Below are positions 24,604-33,340 of a stretch of DNA of 36,169 nucleotides, piece by piece. Each line of letters starts with the position of its first letter. Within the stretch, counting starts at the first letter, position 1. Source of the DNA: an uncultured Ruminococcus sp. (GTDB lineage: Bacteria; Bacillota; Clostridia; Oscillospirales; Ruminococcaceae); contig CANOIR010000019.1 in NCBI GenBank assembly GCA_947566125.1, positions 1-36,169 on the forward strand, given 5' to 3'. The translations under genes were made by a program, and so were the position numbers. Below the pieces are notes generated by a model that was not told the origin of the DNA, did no database searches, and saw only the letters and a list, made by a program, of their open reading frames with translations.

Positions 24604-26196
24604 ATGTATACACAGGAAATGCTTGAATCCATAAAGAAAGTTGAAGCTGCAAGAGAAGCAAATGCAGCTATGGAACCAAGAAGAATGACAGCTGAAGAGA
24701 AGGACGAGCTTCTCAAAACATATCATCCAGACTATCGTAAAGACCAGTTCGGTACTATTGAGATCGGACCTAACAAGGGTGAAGCTGCTCCACTGGAGCT
24801 TATAAATATTCTGGAAGGCAAGAGCAGCCTTTTAGGCAATAAGCCTGATCTTTCATGTCCTGATTATGAAACAGACGTTCTCATCATCGGTGGCGGAGGT
24901 GCTGGTTGCAGTGCTGCTATCGAAGCTGATAATGCAGGTCAGAAGGTTATGATCGTTACAAAGCTTAGAGTTGGCGATGCTAATACAATGATGGCTGAAG
25001 GCGGTATTCAGGCAGCTGATAAGCCAAACGACAGCCCTGCACAGCACTTCCTTGATGCATTCGGCGGCGGTCACTTTGCAGCTAAGAAAGAGCTTGTATA
25101 CAAGCTTGTAACTGATGCACCTTATTGCATTAAGTGGCTGAGTGAGCTTGGTGTTGAATTTGATAAGACAGCTGACGGCGATATGGTAACTACTCACGGC
25201 GGCGGTACTTCTAGAAAGAGAATGCATGCTGCAAAGGACTATTCTGGTGCTGAAATCATGAGAACTCTTCGTGATGAAGTTCTCAACCGTAAGATTCCGG
25301 TTGTAGATTTCACATCTGCAATTGAGCTTATCAAGGATGACAAGGGTCAGTGTGCCGGTGCTGTTCTTAAGAACATGGAAACTGGCGAAATTCTGATTGC
25401 CAAGGCAAAGACAACTATCATTGCTACAGGCGGTGCAGGAAGAATGCACTATCAGGGATTCCCAACATCTAACCACTACGGTGCAACAGCAGATGGTCTG
25501 GTTCTTGCATACAGAGCAGGTGCCAAGCTTCTGTATCAGGATACACTTCAGTATCATCCAACAGGTGCAGCATTCCCAGAACAGATCTTCGGTGCTCTTG
25601 TAACTGAAAAGGTTCGTTCACTGGGTGCTAAGCTTGTAAATGTAAACGGTGAAGTATTCATGCATCCTCTGGAAACACGTGACGTTGCAGCTGCATCTAT
25701 CATTCGTGAGTGCAAGAGAGGCAACGAAGTTAAGACTCCAGAAGGTCAGGGCGTATGGCTTGACACACCTATGATCGAGCTCAAGAATGGTGAAGGTACT
25801 ATCGAGAAGAGAATTCCTGCTATGATGAGAATGTTCGGCAAGTACGGCATTGATATTCGTAAGCAGCCTATCATTGTATATCCTACACTGCACTATCAGA
25901 ACGGCGGTGTTGATGTAGATTCTACAAGTGAAACTTGCATACCAAACCTGTTTGTTGCAGGTGAGGCTGCTGGCGGCGTACACGGCAGAAATAGACTTAT
26001 GGGTAACTCACTGCTTGACGTTATCGTATTCGGCAGAAATGCTGGTATTTATGCAGCTAAAAAGGCAGCAAATGTAACAGTTGGCGAGATGAATCTTGAC
26101 CATATTGATGAATTTGAAAAGATGAAGGAAGAAGCTGGCATTAAGAATGACAATGTTTCTCCAATTCTTCTGCCTGATTATACACGCAAGGCATAA
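24604..26196 (+). CDS. frdA: Soluble fumarate reductase-like flavoprotein (FrdA/TfrA-like)
   Basis: A 530-residue FAD enzyme of the fumarate reductase/succinate dehydrogenase/aspartate oxidase family. The Rossmann loop is GGGGAG (about 96-101). Substrate-site residues known from E. coli FrdA are kept: His in QYHPTG (H318), Arg in TEKVRSLGA (R338), His in TLHYQNGG (H430) and Arg in HGRNRLMGNS (R464). The His that binds FAD covalently in membrane FrdA (SHT before AEGG) is Asn here (ANTMMAEGG), so FAD is probably not covalently bound, as in TfrA and aspartate oxidase. About 90 residues precede the FAD loop, an unusual extension, and the C-terminal helical domain of FrdA is largely missing. Most likely it reduces fumarate to succinate. 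Another enoate or aspartate is possible, but the kept His/Arg set and the fumarase gene favour fumarate. Ribosome site AAGGAGG; last gene before the terminator. Confidence 0.85.
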   Translation: MYTQEMLESIKKVEAAREANAAMEPRRMTAEEKDELLKTYHPDYRKDQFGTIEIGPNKGEAAPLELINILEGKSSLLGNKPDLSCPDYETDVLIIGGGGAGCSAAIEADNAGQKVMIVTKLRVGDANTMMAEGGIQAADKPNDSPAQHFLDAFGGGHFAAKKELVYKLVTDAPYCIKWLSELGVEFDKTADGDMVTTHGGGTSRKRMHAAKDYSGAEIMRTLRDEVLNRKIPVVDFTSAIELIKDDKGQCAGAVLKNMETGEILIAKAKTTIIATGGAGRMHYQGFPTSNHYGATADGLVLAYRAGAKLLYQDTLQYHPTGAAFPEQIFGALVTEKVRSLGAKLVNVNGEVFMHPLETRDVAAASIIRECKRGNEVKTPEGQGVWLDTPMIELKNGEGTIEKRIPAMMRMFGKYGIDIRKQPIIVYPTLHYQNGGVDVDSTSETCIPNLFVAGEAAGGVHGRNRLMGNSLLDVIVFGRNAGIYAAKKAANVTVGEMNLDHIDEFEKMKEEAGIKNDNVSPILLPDYTRKA

Positions 26197-26234
26197 TGAA
26201 TATATTAAAGCAGCATAAGCTTTAATAATAATAT

Positions 26235-26269
26235 AAAAGGCTGTCACTATAAAACGTGACAGCCTTTTT
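26235..26269. terminator. Strong terminator between the fumarate operon and the trp operon
   Basis: AAAAGGCTGTCAC (26235-26247) pairs perfectly with GTGACAGCCTTTT (26256-26268), followed by T on the plus strand. On the minus strand the stem is followed by TTTTATATTATT, so it can also end the converging trp operon. A smaller hairpin ACCGT/ACGGT is at 26297-26311. Confidence 0.88.
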
Positions 26270-26330
26270 GTTGTTTTTATTGTTATATATCTCTACACCG
26301 TTATGGACGGTCGAAGGGTGGTTGAGGTGA

Positions 26331-27098
26331 CTACAGGGCATTTTTCATTGATTTTACGTATTCGCCTACAGCCTTTGCTGAATTTTCAGGGTTTTTTTCA
26401 ATGATTTTTATAATTGCTGAACCTACTATAGCACCGTCTGAGAGTGACGCCATTTTTTGTGCCTGAGCAGGAGTTGATATTCCAAATCCCACTGCACACG
26501 GTATGTCTGTATTTTCACGTATTACTTTTACAATTGAACCAATATCAGTCGTTATCTCACTTCTTGTACCTGTAACGCCAAGACTGGATACAACATAAAT
26601 AAATCCCTTTGAGTTTTTCGCTATTGTTGCAATTCTTTTATCTGATGTTGGTGCGATGAGTGATATTAAGTCTACACCGTATTTATCACAAGTTGGCTCA
26701 AATTCATCTTTTTCCTCAAATGGAAGTTCAGGAATAATTATTCCGTCAATGCCTATTTCTGAGCAAGTTTTTATAAACTTTTCTGTACCATATGAGAACA
26801 CAACGTTTGCATATGTCATAAATACAAGCGGGATTTTAACATCACGGCGAAGTTCTCTTACAAAGTCAAAGATTTTATCAGTAGTAACACCGCCTTCCAA
26901 GGCACGGATATTTGCTTTTTGAATTACCGGACCTTCAGCCGTAGGGTCTGAAAAAGGTATGCCCAGTTCTATAATATCAGCTCCATTTTCTACAGCTGCA
27001 CGTACAACTTTCCCGGTGGTTTCAAGGTCAGGGTAACCACAGGTTATAAATGGTATAAATGCTTTTCCGTTTTCAAATGCTTTTCTTATATTACTCAT
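26331..27098 (-). CDS. trpA: Tryptophan synthase alpha chain
   Basis: A 255-residue TIM barrel that splits indole-3-glycerol phosphate to indole and glyceraldehyde 3-phosphate. [15 protein letters not shown] is at the start. The catalytic Glu is in [20 protein letters not shown], and the catalytic Asp lies in the [14 protein letters not shown] region, where the usual VPD is replaced by [12 protein letters not shown] and [10 protein letters not shown] form the phosphate site. The VPD-to-PEL change removes the Asp at the position usually called Asp60; Glu replaces it, which some clostridial enzymes share. Its start overlaps trpB by eight bases. Last gene of the operon. Confidence 0.92.
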   Translation of the reverse strand: MSNIRKAFENGKAFIPFITCGYPDLETTGKVVRAAVENGADIIELGIPFSDPTAEGPVIQKANIRALEGGVTTDKIFDFVRELRRDVKIPLVFMTYANVVFSYGTEKFIKTCSEIGIDGIIIPELPFEEKDEFEPTCDKYGVDLISLIAPTSDKRIATIAKNSKGFIYVVSSLGVTGTRSEITTDIGSIVKVIRENTDIPCAVGFGISTPAQAQKMASLSDGAIVGSAIIKIIEKNPENSAKAVGEYVKSMKNAL

Positions 27099-28281
27099 AT
27101 ATTTCTACTCCTCTGTATCTTGCTATAGCAGCACAGTCCTTATCGCCCCTGCCGGAAATTGTTATTACTATGATTTTATCTTTATCCATCTGCGGAGCTA
27201 TTTTCATAGCATGAGCTACAGCATGAGCAGATTCGATTGCTGGAATAATGCCTTCTGTTCTTGAAAGAAATTCAAAGGCGTTTACCGCTTCATCATCTGT
27301 TACCGGAACATATTCTGCTCTGCCGATGTCATGGAGATATGCGTGTTCAGGACCTATGCCCGGATAGTCAAGACCTGCTGAAATAGAATAAACCGGTGCT
27401 ATTTGACCGAATTTATCTTGACAAAAATATGATTTCATTCCGTGGAATATTCCCAATCTGCCTGTATTCACTGTTGCAGCTGTTTCAAATGTATCAATTC
27501 CTCTTCCAGCAGCTTCACAGCCTATAAGTCTTACATCTTTATCTTCAATGAAATTATAGAAACTTCCCATTGCATTTGAACCGCCACCTACACAAGCAAT
27601 TACAGCATCCGGCAGACGATGTTCTTTTTCAAGAATCTGAGCTTTTATCTCTTTGGAAATAACTGACTGGAAATCACGTACAATAGTAGGGAAAGGGTGA
27701 GGACCCATAACTGAGCCTAAACAGTAGTGAGTATCCTCAATGCGTGATGTCCACTCTCTCATAGCCTCTGAAACAGCATCTTTAAGTGTTGCGGTGCCTG
27801 ATTTTACGGGTACTACTTTTGCACCCAAAAGCTCCATTCTGTAAACATTCAGAGCCTGACGTTTTGTGTCCTCTTCGCCCATAAATACAACACATTCCAT
27901 ATTCATAAGAGCTGCTGCCGTAGCAGTGGCAACACCATGCTGACCTGCACCTGTTTCAGCAATAAGGCGTGTTTTGCTCATTTTCTTTGCAAGCAGTGCC
28001 TGACCTAAAACATTATTTATTTTATGAGAGCCTGTATGATTGAGGTCTTCACGTTTCAGATAAATTTTAGCACCGCCAAGAGTTTTAGTTAATTTTTCTG
28101 CATAATAAAGTCTTGATGGTCTGCCGGCATATTCATTAAAAAGTTCTGTAAGTTCTCTGTTAAATTCAGGATCATTTTTGTAAAAATTATAAGCTTCTTC
28201 AAGTTCTATAACAGCGTTCATAAGTGTTTCAGGAATATATTGTCCGCCATGAACGCCGAATCTTCCTTTTTTATTACTCAT
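27091..28281 (-). CDS. trpB: Tryptophan synthase beta chain
   Basis: A 396-residue PLP enzyme condensing indole with serine. [13 protein letters not shown] and [15 protein letters not shown] contain the PLP lysine. [15 protein letters not shown] is the substrate (Glu-Gly-Ala-Gly-Gln-His) site, and [10 protein letters not shown] binds the PLP phosphate. The length is that of the TrpB1 form, which works with TrpA. It overlaps both neighbours by eight bases, so translation is probably coupled. Confidence 0.95.
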   Translation of the reverse strand: MSNKKGRFGVHGGQYIPETLMNAVIELEEAYNFYKNDPEFNRELTELFNEYAGRPSRLYYAEKLTKTLGGAKIYLKREDLNHTGSHKINNVLGQALLAKKMSKTRLIAETGAGQHGVATATAAALMNMECVVFMGEEDTKRQALNVYRMELLGAKVVPVKSGTATLKDAVSEAMREWTSRIEDTHYCLGSVMGPHPFPTIVRDFQSVISKEIKAQILEKEHRLPDAVIACVGGGSNAMGSFYNFIEDKDVRLIGCEAAGRGIDTFETAATVNTGRLGIFHGMKSYFCQDKFGQIAPVYSISAGLDYPGIGPEHAYLHDIGRAEYVPVTDDEAVNAFEFLSRTEGIIPAIESAHAVAHAMKIAPQMDKDKIIVITISGRGDKDCAAIARYRGVEIYE

Positions 28282-28888
28282 TATTTTTATCCGCCTTTCT
28301 AACAGCTTCTATAAACGCTGTCATTTTATCTTTATCTTTAAATTCATTTATTTCTAGTGAAGAACTTGCGTCCACTCCGAATGGGTGGAGCATCTCTATT
28401 GCCGAGTCGACATTTTGCGGAGTAAGACCCCCGGCAAGGAAATATTGTCTATTTATATTATTGATGAGTGAATGGTCAAATAGTTTTCCCGAGCCTTCAC
28501 CGGAATCAAGAAGAACTATATCTGCCAGACTTTTATTTGCAAGTGTAATATTATCTTGAGTTTTGATTTTAAAAGCTTTTATAATAATGCAATTAGAATG
28601 TTTTCTAAGTTCAGATATATAATCGTTATCCTCATTTCCATGAAGCTGAACAGCATCTATAATTTTGTTTTTCAGCAAAGACAGGATATTATCTATTTTT
28701 TCATCCACAAAAACTCCAACAGGAGTTATTTCGCTTTTTAGTTTTTGTCTAAGAATATATGCATTTTCAGGAGCTATATAACGCTTGCTTTTTTTATAAA
28801 ATACAAAGCCTATATAATCAGGCATAAGTTCATTGACAAAGCCTATATCTTCCGTTCTTCGCAAACCGCAAAGCTTTATTTTAGTCAT
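28274..28888 (-). CDS. trpF: Phosphoribosylanthranilate isomerase
   Basis: A 204-residue TIM barrel catalysing the Amadori rearrangement in tryptophan synthesis. The catalytic Cys is in [11 protein letters not shown] (normally KxCGxxxxED), and the catalytic Asp is in [10 protein letters not shown]. The family's QLHG is at [10 protein letters not shown], and [10 protein letters not shown] is the phosphate loop. All active-site residues are present. It overlaps trpC by four bases (ATGA type) and trpB by eight. Confidence 0.92.
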   Translation of the reverse strand: MTKIKLCGLRRTEDIGFVNELMPDYIGFVFYKKSKRYIAPENAYILRQKLKSEITPVGVFVDEKIDNILSLLKNKIIDAVQLHGNEDNDYISELRKHSNCIIIKAFKIKTQDNITLANKSLADIVLLDSGEGSGKLFDHSLINNINRQYFLAGGLTPQNVDSAIEMLHPFGVDASSSLEINEFKDKDKMTAFIEAVRKADKNNE

Positions 28889-29667
28889 ATTTCACCCCGA
28901 AGTTCCAAGAGCTTTTGCATCTTATCTTCCGCTCGCATAAGAGTTTCGCCGATGAGAACGGCATCTACACCGGAGTCTTTAAGAGCTTTAATATCACTGG
29001 AATTTTTTATTCCGCTTTCGGATACGAAGATAATATCTTTAGGCACAAGTTCTCTCATACGTCTGCTATTATCTGTATCTACTGAAAAGTCTTTGAGATT
29101 ACGGTTATTAACACCTATAATTCTTGCACCTGCATTTACAGCCGATTTAATTTCAGCTTCATCATGAGCTTCAACGAGTGCGGACATTCCAAGGGAATCA
29201 CAAATTTTTATATACTGTGCAATTTTATCTTCAGACAAAATCGCACATATCAAAAGAACTGCCTTTGCACCAAGAAGTTTTGCTTCATATATCATATATT
29301 CATCTACCGTAAAATCTTTTCTGATACAAGGCGCAGCCACTTCCAAAGCTATTTCTCTAAGATAATCATCACTGCCAAGAAATTTTGTAGGCTCAGTCAA
29401 AACAGATATGCAGTCTGCACCGGCGGTTTGATACTCCTTTGCGATTTGCAGATATGGGAATTCTTCAGCTATAATACCCTTTGAAGGAGATGCTTTTTTG
29501 CATTCACAAATAAATGACATGCCGTCTTTTTTCAGAGCATTTTCAAACTCAAAATCGCCTTTTGGCAGTTCAAGTGCCATCTTTTTTATTTGCTCAAGAG
29601 ATATCTTTTTTTTATTAGCTTCTGTGCGTTCTCTTGCAGCGTCAGCAAGTTCATCAAGTATAGTCAT
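28885..29667 (-). CDS. trpC: Indole-3-glycerol phosphate synthase
   Basis: A 260-residue TIM barrel closing the indole ring. The N-terminal helix ILDELADAARERTE is typical. FICECKKASPSKGII carries the catalytic Lys and the substrate-binding SPS(K/G)G. VLTEPTKFLG, IRKDFTVDEY (catalytic Lys), GVNNRNLKDFSVD and VSESGIKN complete the site, and AVLIGETLMRA binds phosphate. It is a free-standing TrpC, not fused to TrpF as in E. coli. Confidence 0.93.
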   Translation of the reverse strand: MTILDELADAARERTEANKKKISLEQIKKMALELPKGDFEFENALKKDGMSFICECKKASPSKGIIAEEFPYLQIAKEYQTAGADCISVLTEPTKFLGSDDYLREIALEVAAPCIRKDFTVDEYMIYEAKLLGAKAVLLICAILSEDKIAQYIKICDSLGMSALVEAHDEAEIKSAVNAGARIIGVNNRNLKDFSVDTDNSRRMRELVPKDIIFVSESGIKNSSDIKALKDSGVDAVLIGETLMRAEDKMQKLLELRGEI

Positions 29668-29688
29668 ATAATGCTTTCTCCTAATTTA

Positions 29689-30705
29689 TCATTTATTTGA
29701 AATTTCAATGAGTCTTTCAAGAGTTTCAATAGCCTTTCCAGAATCTATTGTCTCTGCCGCAAGTTTTATTCCGTCTGCAATAGAATCAGCCTTTTCACCA
29801 ATGCAAAGAGCAGCACCTGCATTCATAAGAACAGCATTTCTCTTATGACCCTTTTCTCCGTTGAGAATAGCTCTTGTGACAGCTGCATTTTCCAAAGGAG
29901 AACCGCCCTTTAAATCTTCTTTTAAGCAGCGTTCAAAACCAAAATCTTCCGGTTTTATTTCAAAGTTTCTGTACCAACCGTCTTTAAATTCTGCTATATA
30001 TGTTGGTGCACTCAAAGAAATCTCATCAAGTTTATCTTCACCATATACGACCATACCACGTTTTACACCAAGATTCATAAGAACCTGAGCCAATGGGTCA
30101 ACAAGTGATTTATCATATACGCCCAAAAGCTGACGTTTAGGAGATGCAGGATTGGTTAGAGGACCAAGAATATTGAATACAGTTCTAAAGCCAAGTTCTT
30201 TTCTGATAGAACCCACATACTTCATAGATGTGTGATATTTCTGTGCAAAGAAAAAGCAAAATCCAACCCTTTCAAGCAATTCAATGCATTTTTCAGGCTC
30301 CAGGTTAATATTTACGCCCAGTGCTTCCAGGCAATCTGCTGTACCGCATGAAGAGGACGCAGCACGGTTACCGTGTTTAGCTACTTTAAGTCCTGCTGCT
30401 GCACATACAATGGCAGTAGTTGTTGAAATATTAAAGCTATGAGAACCATCACCACCAGTGCCTACGATTTCCAGCAAATCTAAATCATTCGGTACTTTTG
30501 TAGCAGCATTACGCATAGCCTCGGCACAGCCTGTTATTTCATCAATGGTTTCAGACTTTGTGCTTTTAGTTGACAAAGCTGCAAGAAATGCAGCATTTTG
30601 AGTAGCACTTGTATTGCCGTTCATTATCTCAGACATTACCTTATATGCTTCATCGTATGTGAGATCTTTTTTATCAACTATTTTTGTAATGGCTTCTTTG
30701 ATCAT
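29689..30705 (-). CDS. trpD: Anthranilate phosphoribosyltransferase
   Basis: A 338-residue enzyme transferring phosphoribose from PRPP to anthranilate. The PRPP loop [19 protein letters not shown] (near residue 80) is intact, as are [20 protein letters not shown] and the metal-site GEDKLDEIS. The length is standard. It stands alone, not fused to TrpG as in enterobacteria. There are 24 bases to trpG and 21 to trpC, with GGAGG before the ATG. Confidence 0.94.
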   Translation of the reverse strand: MIKEAITKIVDKKDLTYDEAYKVMSEIMNGNTSATQNAAFLAALSTKSTKSETIDEITGCAEAMRNAATKVPNDLDLLEIVGTGGDGSHSFNISTTTAIVCAAAGLKVAKHGNRAASSSCGTADCLEALGVNINLEPEKCIELLERVGFCFFFAQKYHTSMKYVGSIRKELGFRTVFNILGPLTNPASPKRQLLGVYDKSLVDPLAQVLMNLGVKRGMVVYGEDKLDEISLSAPTYIAEFKDGWYRNFEIKPEDFGFERCLKEDLKGGSPLENAAVTRAILNGEKGHKRNAVLMNAGAALCIGEKADSIADGIKLAAETIDSGKAIETLERLIEISNK

Positions 30706-30729
30706 AAAAGCTCCTCCTTAAATAAAAAA

Positions 30730-31296
30730 TCAAATATTTATAAAGTTTTCGAGCATCTTTTTTCCATCGGGAGTCATAATTGATTCCGGATGAAACTGTA
30801 CGCCTAATATTGGATATTCTCTATGTGCAACAGCCATTATCTCGCCATCATCTGTTAGAGCTGTTACCTTAAGACAATCCGGAATAGTTTTAGGATCTGC
30901 TGCAAGTGAATGATACCTTGCAACAGGAGCATTATGCGGTATGCCTTTAAACAGGACACATTCATTATCAAATTTTACTATTGATTGTTTGCCATGCATA
31001 AGCTTTTTTGCATATGTTATATTTGCACCATACGCACTGCATATAGCCTGATGTCCAAGACATACGCCAAGTGTTGGTATATTGCGTGAAATCGTTTTGG
31101 CTGCTTCGATAATAATTCCTGCATCTTCAGGTCTGCCGGGTCCGGGTGAGATGATTATTTTTTCCGGAGATAGTTCTTTTATTTCTTTTATAGTCATCTC
31201 ATCATTTCGTATTACTTTAATATCCGAACAAATTTCACCGATAAGCTGATATAGATTATATGAAAAGCTGTCGTAATTATCAATTAGTAAGATCAT
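30730..31296 (-). CDS. trpG: Anthranilate synthase glutamine amidotransferase subunit
   Basis: A 188-residue class I glutaminase supplying ammonia to TrpE. The nucleophile Cys is in GVCLGHQAI, and the His and Glu of the triad are in GVQFHPESI. SPGPGRPEDAGI is the oxyanion-strand loop, and LIDNYDSFSYNLYQ is the conserved N-terminus. The same protein type can serve p-aminobenzoate synthase; its place in the trp operon argues for anthranilate, possibly both. Overlaps trpE by four bases. Confidence 0.93.
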   Translation of the reverse strand: MILLIDNYDSFSYNLYQLIGEICSDIKVIRNDEMTIKEIKELSPEKIIISPGPGRPEDAGIIIEAAKTISRNIPTLGVCLGHQAICSAYGANITYAKKLMHGKQSIVKFDNECVLFKGIPHNAPVARYHSLAADPKTIPDCLKVTALTDDGEIMAVAHREYPILGVQFHPESIMTPDGKKMLENFINI

Positions 31297-32759
31297 AATT
31301 CCACCTCGCTTGCAGACTTAAGGGCATTTATAACAGCAGCTGCTTTATTTATACATTCCTGATATTCATTTTCCGGAACAGAATCCGCAACGATTCCGGC
31401 ACCGCTTCTTACAAATACCTTGCCGTTTTTCTTATACGCTAATCTTATAGCAATACAAACATCTAAATTTCCGGTAAAATCAATATAACCTACAGCACCG
31501 CCGTATATGCCACGTTTATTATTTTCAAGTTCACCTATAAGCTGACAAGCTCTTATCTTAGGTGCACCTGAAAGTGTACCTGCCGGAAGAACTGCACTTA
31601 CAGCATCAAGGCTGTCATATTTTGGGTCGATTTTACCGCTTACTGTTGAACCTATATGCATAACATGAGAGTATCGTTCTATGCTGTGAAGTTTTTCTAC
31701 CTTTACACTTCCGAATGTGCTTATTTTGCCAAGATCGTTTCTTCCAAGGTCAACAAGCATATTGTGTTCAGCAAGTTCTTTTTCATCAGACAGCAGACCT
31801 TTTTCAATAGCTTTATCTTCTTCTTCGGTTTTTCCTCTTGGACGAGTTCCGGCAAGAGGGAATGTATGAAGCACACCATTTTCAAGCTTAACAAGAGTCT
31901 CCGGAGAAGCACCGGCTACTTCTACATCTGTTCCAGAAAAATAAAACATATACGGTGATGGATTCATAGTTCTCAACATACGATAAGTGCCAAGCAGACT
32001 TCCTTCAAACGGAGCTGAAAGCCTGTTGGAAAGCACTATCTGGAATATATCTCCTTCTTTAATATGTCCCTTAGCTTTTTCGACCATTTCGCAGAATTGT
32101 TCTTTATTGAAAAGAGAAGTAACTTCACCGGTCAAATGTCCGCCGACTTCATTTTTCATTTTGCCATGTCTAAGAAGATTTGCCAGGCTTTCTAGTTCGA
32201 ATATAGCTTTATTATATTCTGCCTCAGGGTCGGAAAGCTGGATATTTGCAATAAGAATTATCTTTTGTTTTATATTGTCAAATGCAATTACCTTATCAAA
32301 AAGCATAAGGTCAATATCTTTAAAATTCTCAGTATCCTCTGCATTATTTCTTACAGACGGTTCGCTGTATCCAAGAAAATCATATGAAAAGTATCCTACA
32401 AGACCGCCGGTGAAAGATGGAAGGTAGTCAAATTTCGGGCTTTTATATTCAGACATTATCTGACGTATCTGATTGCTTGGATCGTCAGTTTCAATGCGAA
32501 GTTCACCGACTTTCATTTGATTGCCCGAGCATGAGATTTCAAGCTTTGGGTCAAAACCAAGAAATGTGTATCTGCCCCATTTTTCATTTGCGGCAGCAGA
32601 TTCAAGAATATAGCAGTGTGATGAAACATTTTTCAAAATTTTCAATGCCTGAACCGGAGTACATATATCCGAAAGTATCTCACAGCTCACGGGAAGAATA
32701 TTATATTTTCCTTCATTTGCTATTTCCATAACCTTTTCGATAGTAGGGGAATAATTCAT
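31293..32759 (-). CDS. trpE: Anthranilate synthase component I
   Basis: A 488-residue chorismate-using enzyme, first of the pathway. ILESAAANEKWGRYTFLG near the N-terminus is the tryptophan feedback site (LLES form, Ser kept), so feedback inhibition is expected. The catalytic block includes FQIVLSNRLSAPF, TFPLAGTRPRGKT, DLGRNDLGKIS, GTLSGAPKIRACQLI and VRSGAGIVADSVPENEY, all active-site residues visible. GGAGG precedes the ATG. The gene follows directly after a second terminator-like hairpin of the T-box leader. Confidence 0.94.
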   Translation of the reverse strand: MNYSPTIEKVMEIANEGKYNILPVSCEILSDICTPVQALKILKNVSSHCYILESAAANEKWGRYTFLGFDPKLEISCSGNQMKVGELRIETDDPSNQIRQIMSEYKSPKFDYLPSFTGGLVGYFSYDFLGYSEPSVRNNAEDTENFKDIDLMLFDKVIAFDNIKQKIILIANIQLSDPEAEYNKAIFELESLANLLRHGKMKNEVGGHLTGEVTSLFNKEQFCEMVEKAKGHIKEGDIFQIVLSNRLSAPFEGSLLGTYRMLRTMNPSPYMFYFSGTDVEVAGASPETLVKLENGVLHTFPLAGTRPRGKTEEEDKAIEKGLLSDEKELAEHNMLVDLGRNDLGKISTFGSVKVEKLHSIERYSHVMHIGSTVSGKIDPKYDSLDAVSAVLPAGTLSGAPKIRACQLIGELENNKRGIYGGAVGYIDFTGNLDVCIAIRLAYKKNGKVFVRSGAGIVADSVPENEYQECINKAAAVINALKSASEVEL

Positions 32760-32793
32760 AATGTACGCACCTCCAAAGTATAATAAATAAAAT

Positions 32794-32830
32794 AAAAGGC
32801 TTCTCGTTTTTCCGTTCGAGAAGCCTTAAA
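32794..32830 (-). terminator. Second terminator-like hairpin just before trpE
   Basis: On the minus strand AAGGCTTCTCG (32827-32817) pairs with CGAGAAGCCTT (32806-32796), followed by TTATTTTATTT. It lies between the T-box terminator and the trpE ribosome site. I see no obvious antiterminator for it. Confidence 0.7.
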
Positions 32831-32832
32831 GC

Positions 32833-32868
32833 AAAAAAGTCCCGACAGAAAAACATTCTGTCAAGGAC
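32833..32868 (-). terminator. T-box-controlled terminator of the trp operon
   Basis: On the minus strand GTCCTTGACAG (32868-32858) pairs, with one bulge and G-U pairs, with CTGTCGGGAC (32848-32839). Six T follow. The T-box antiterminator lies just upstream and is expected to compete with this stem. Confidence 0.8.
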
Positions 32869-33136
32869 GAATAATTAAACATTTATCCGTGGTGCCACCT
32901 TGATTCACAGCTTATAAATAAAAAGCTATGCACTTATAGAGTACCATCATACTCCTGATGATTAACGCACATCTTAACGTCACATTATACTTTGCACTTA
33001 ATAAAATAATAAATAATATTAAAATGCATTTGAATGCACCCTCGGCGGTCCATTTGATAATCTGTTTTTCACCCGATTCTCAGCAACACGGGTTCTCTGT
33101 GGAATCATAATTACCTTTATCTCCGCTTCAACGGTT
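32833..33136 (-). ncRNA. tRNA-Trp-sensing T-box leader of the trp operon
   Basis: The minus strand between the promoter and trpE carries the conserved T-box AAGGTGGCACCACGG (32901-32887), whose TGGC bulge would pair with the acceptor end of uncharged tRNA having discriminator G, as tRNA-Trp has. Upstream is a Stem I region with GCTGAGAATC. The likely specifier codon is TGG (33052-33050, in AAATGGACCGCC), which codes for tryptophan. The GCGG and CCGC at the ends of Stem I pair. Uncharged tRNA-Trp should stabilise the antiterminator and turn the operon on when tryptophan is scarce. The class is certain; the specifier was read by eye. Confidence 0.9.
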
Positions 33137-33142
33137 TAGTAT

Positions 33143-33171
33143 ATTATATTACATACTTTCTAATTTGTCAA
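33143..33171 (-). promoter_or_regulatory. Sigma-A promoter of the trp operon
   Basis: On the minus strand TTGACA (33171-33166), a 17-base spacer and TATAAT (33148-33143), both exact consensus. Transcription should start near 33136. Confidence 0.85.
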
Positions 33172-33221
33172 TAGTTTTCAAAAAAATTTTTATTATAATT
33201 TTTTATTAAGTTTTCGTTATT

Positions 33222-33250
33222 AAAAAAATCGCAGCTTTTTACGGCTGCGA
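33222..33250 (-). terminator. Terminator downstream of the acyl ligase gene
   Basis: On the minus strand TCGCAGC (33250-33244) and GCTGCGA (33235-33229) pair around an 8-base loop, followed by seven T. It separates the ligase transcript from the trp promoter 50 bases further on. Confidence 0.85.
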
Positions 33251-33267
33251 TAATAACTTATTTAAAT

Positions 33268-33312
33268 TGCCTCGAACATCCGCACGCTTATGCGTGCTAC
33301 GTGCGAACCGGC
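33268..33312. repeat. GC-rich imperfect palindrome in an AT-rich gap
   Basis: Between the ligase stop and its terminator lies a GC-rich stretch with the core GCACGC-TTAT-GCGTGC (33282-33297). A further CGTGCG downstream can replace one arm. It has flanking TTCGAGG/GGTTCG-like ends. It differs in composition from the surrounding DNA and looks like a dispersed palindromic element (REP-like); only one copy is in the window. Confidence 0.45.
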
Positions 33313-33340
33313 AAATAGCAAACGCCAAAAATTTGCTATA

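Noticed and set aside
18974..25983. Long minus-strand open frames opposite hdrA, the FlxC-like gene and frdA
   Set aside because: They have no ribosome sites, odd Cys/Ile/Ser-rich composition and no recognisable motif. They arise from the codon bias of the strongly supported plus-strand genes.
33268..33312. Single GC-rich palindrome as a CRISPR repeat
   Set aside because: Only one copy, with no spacer-repeat periodicity and no cas genes in the window.
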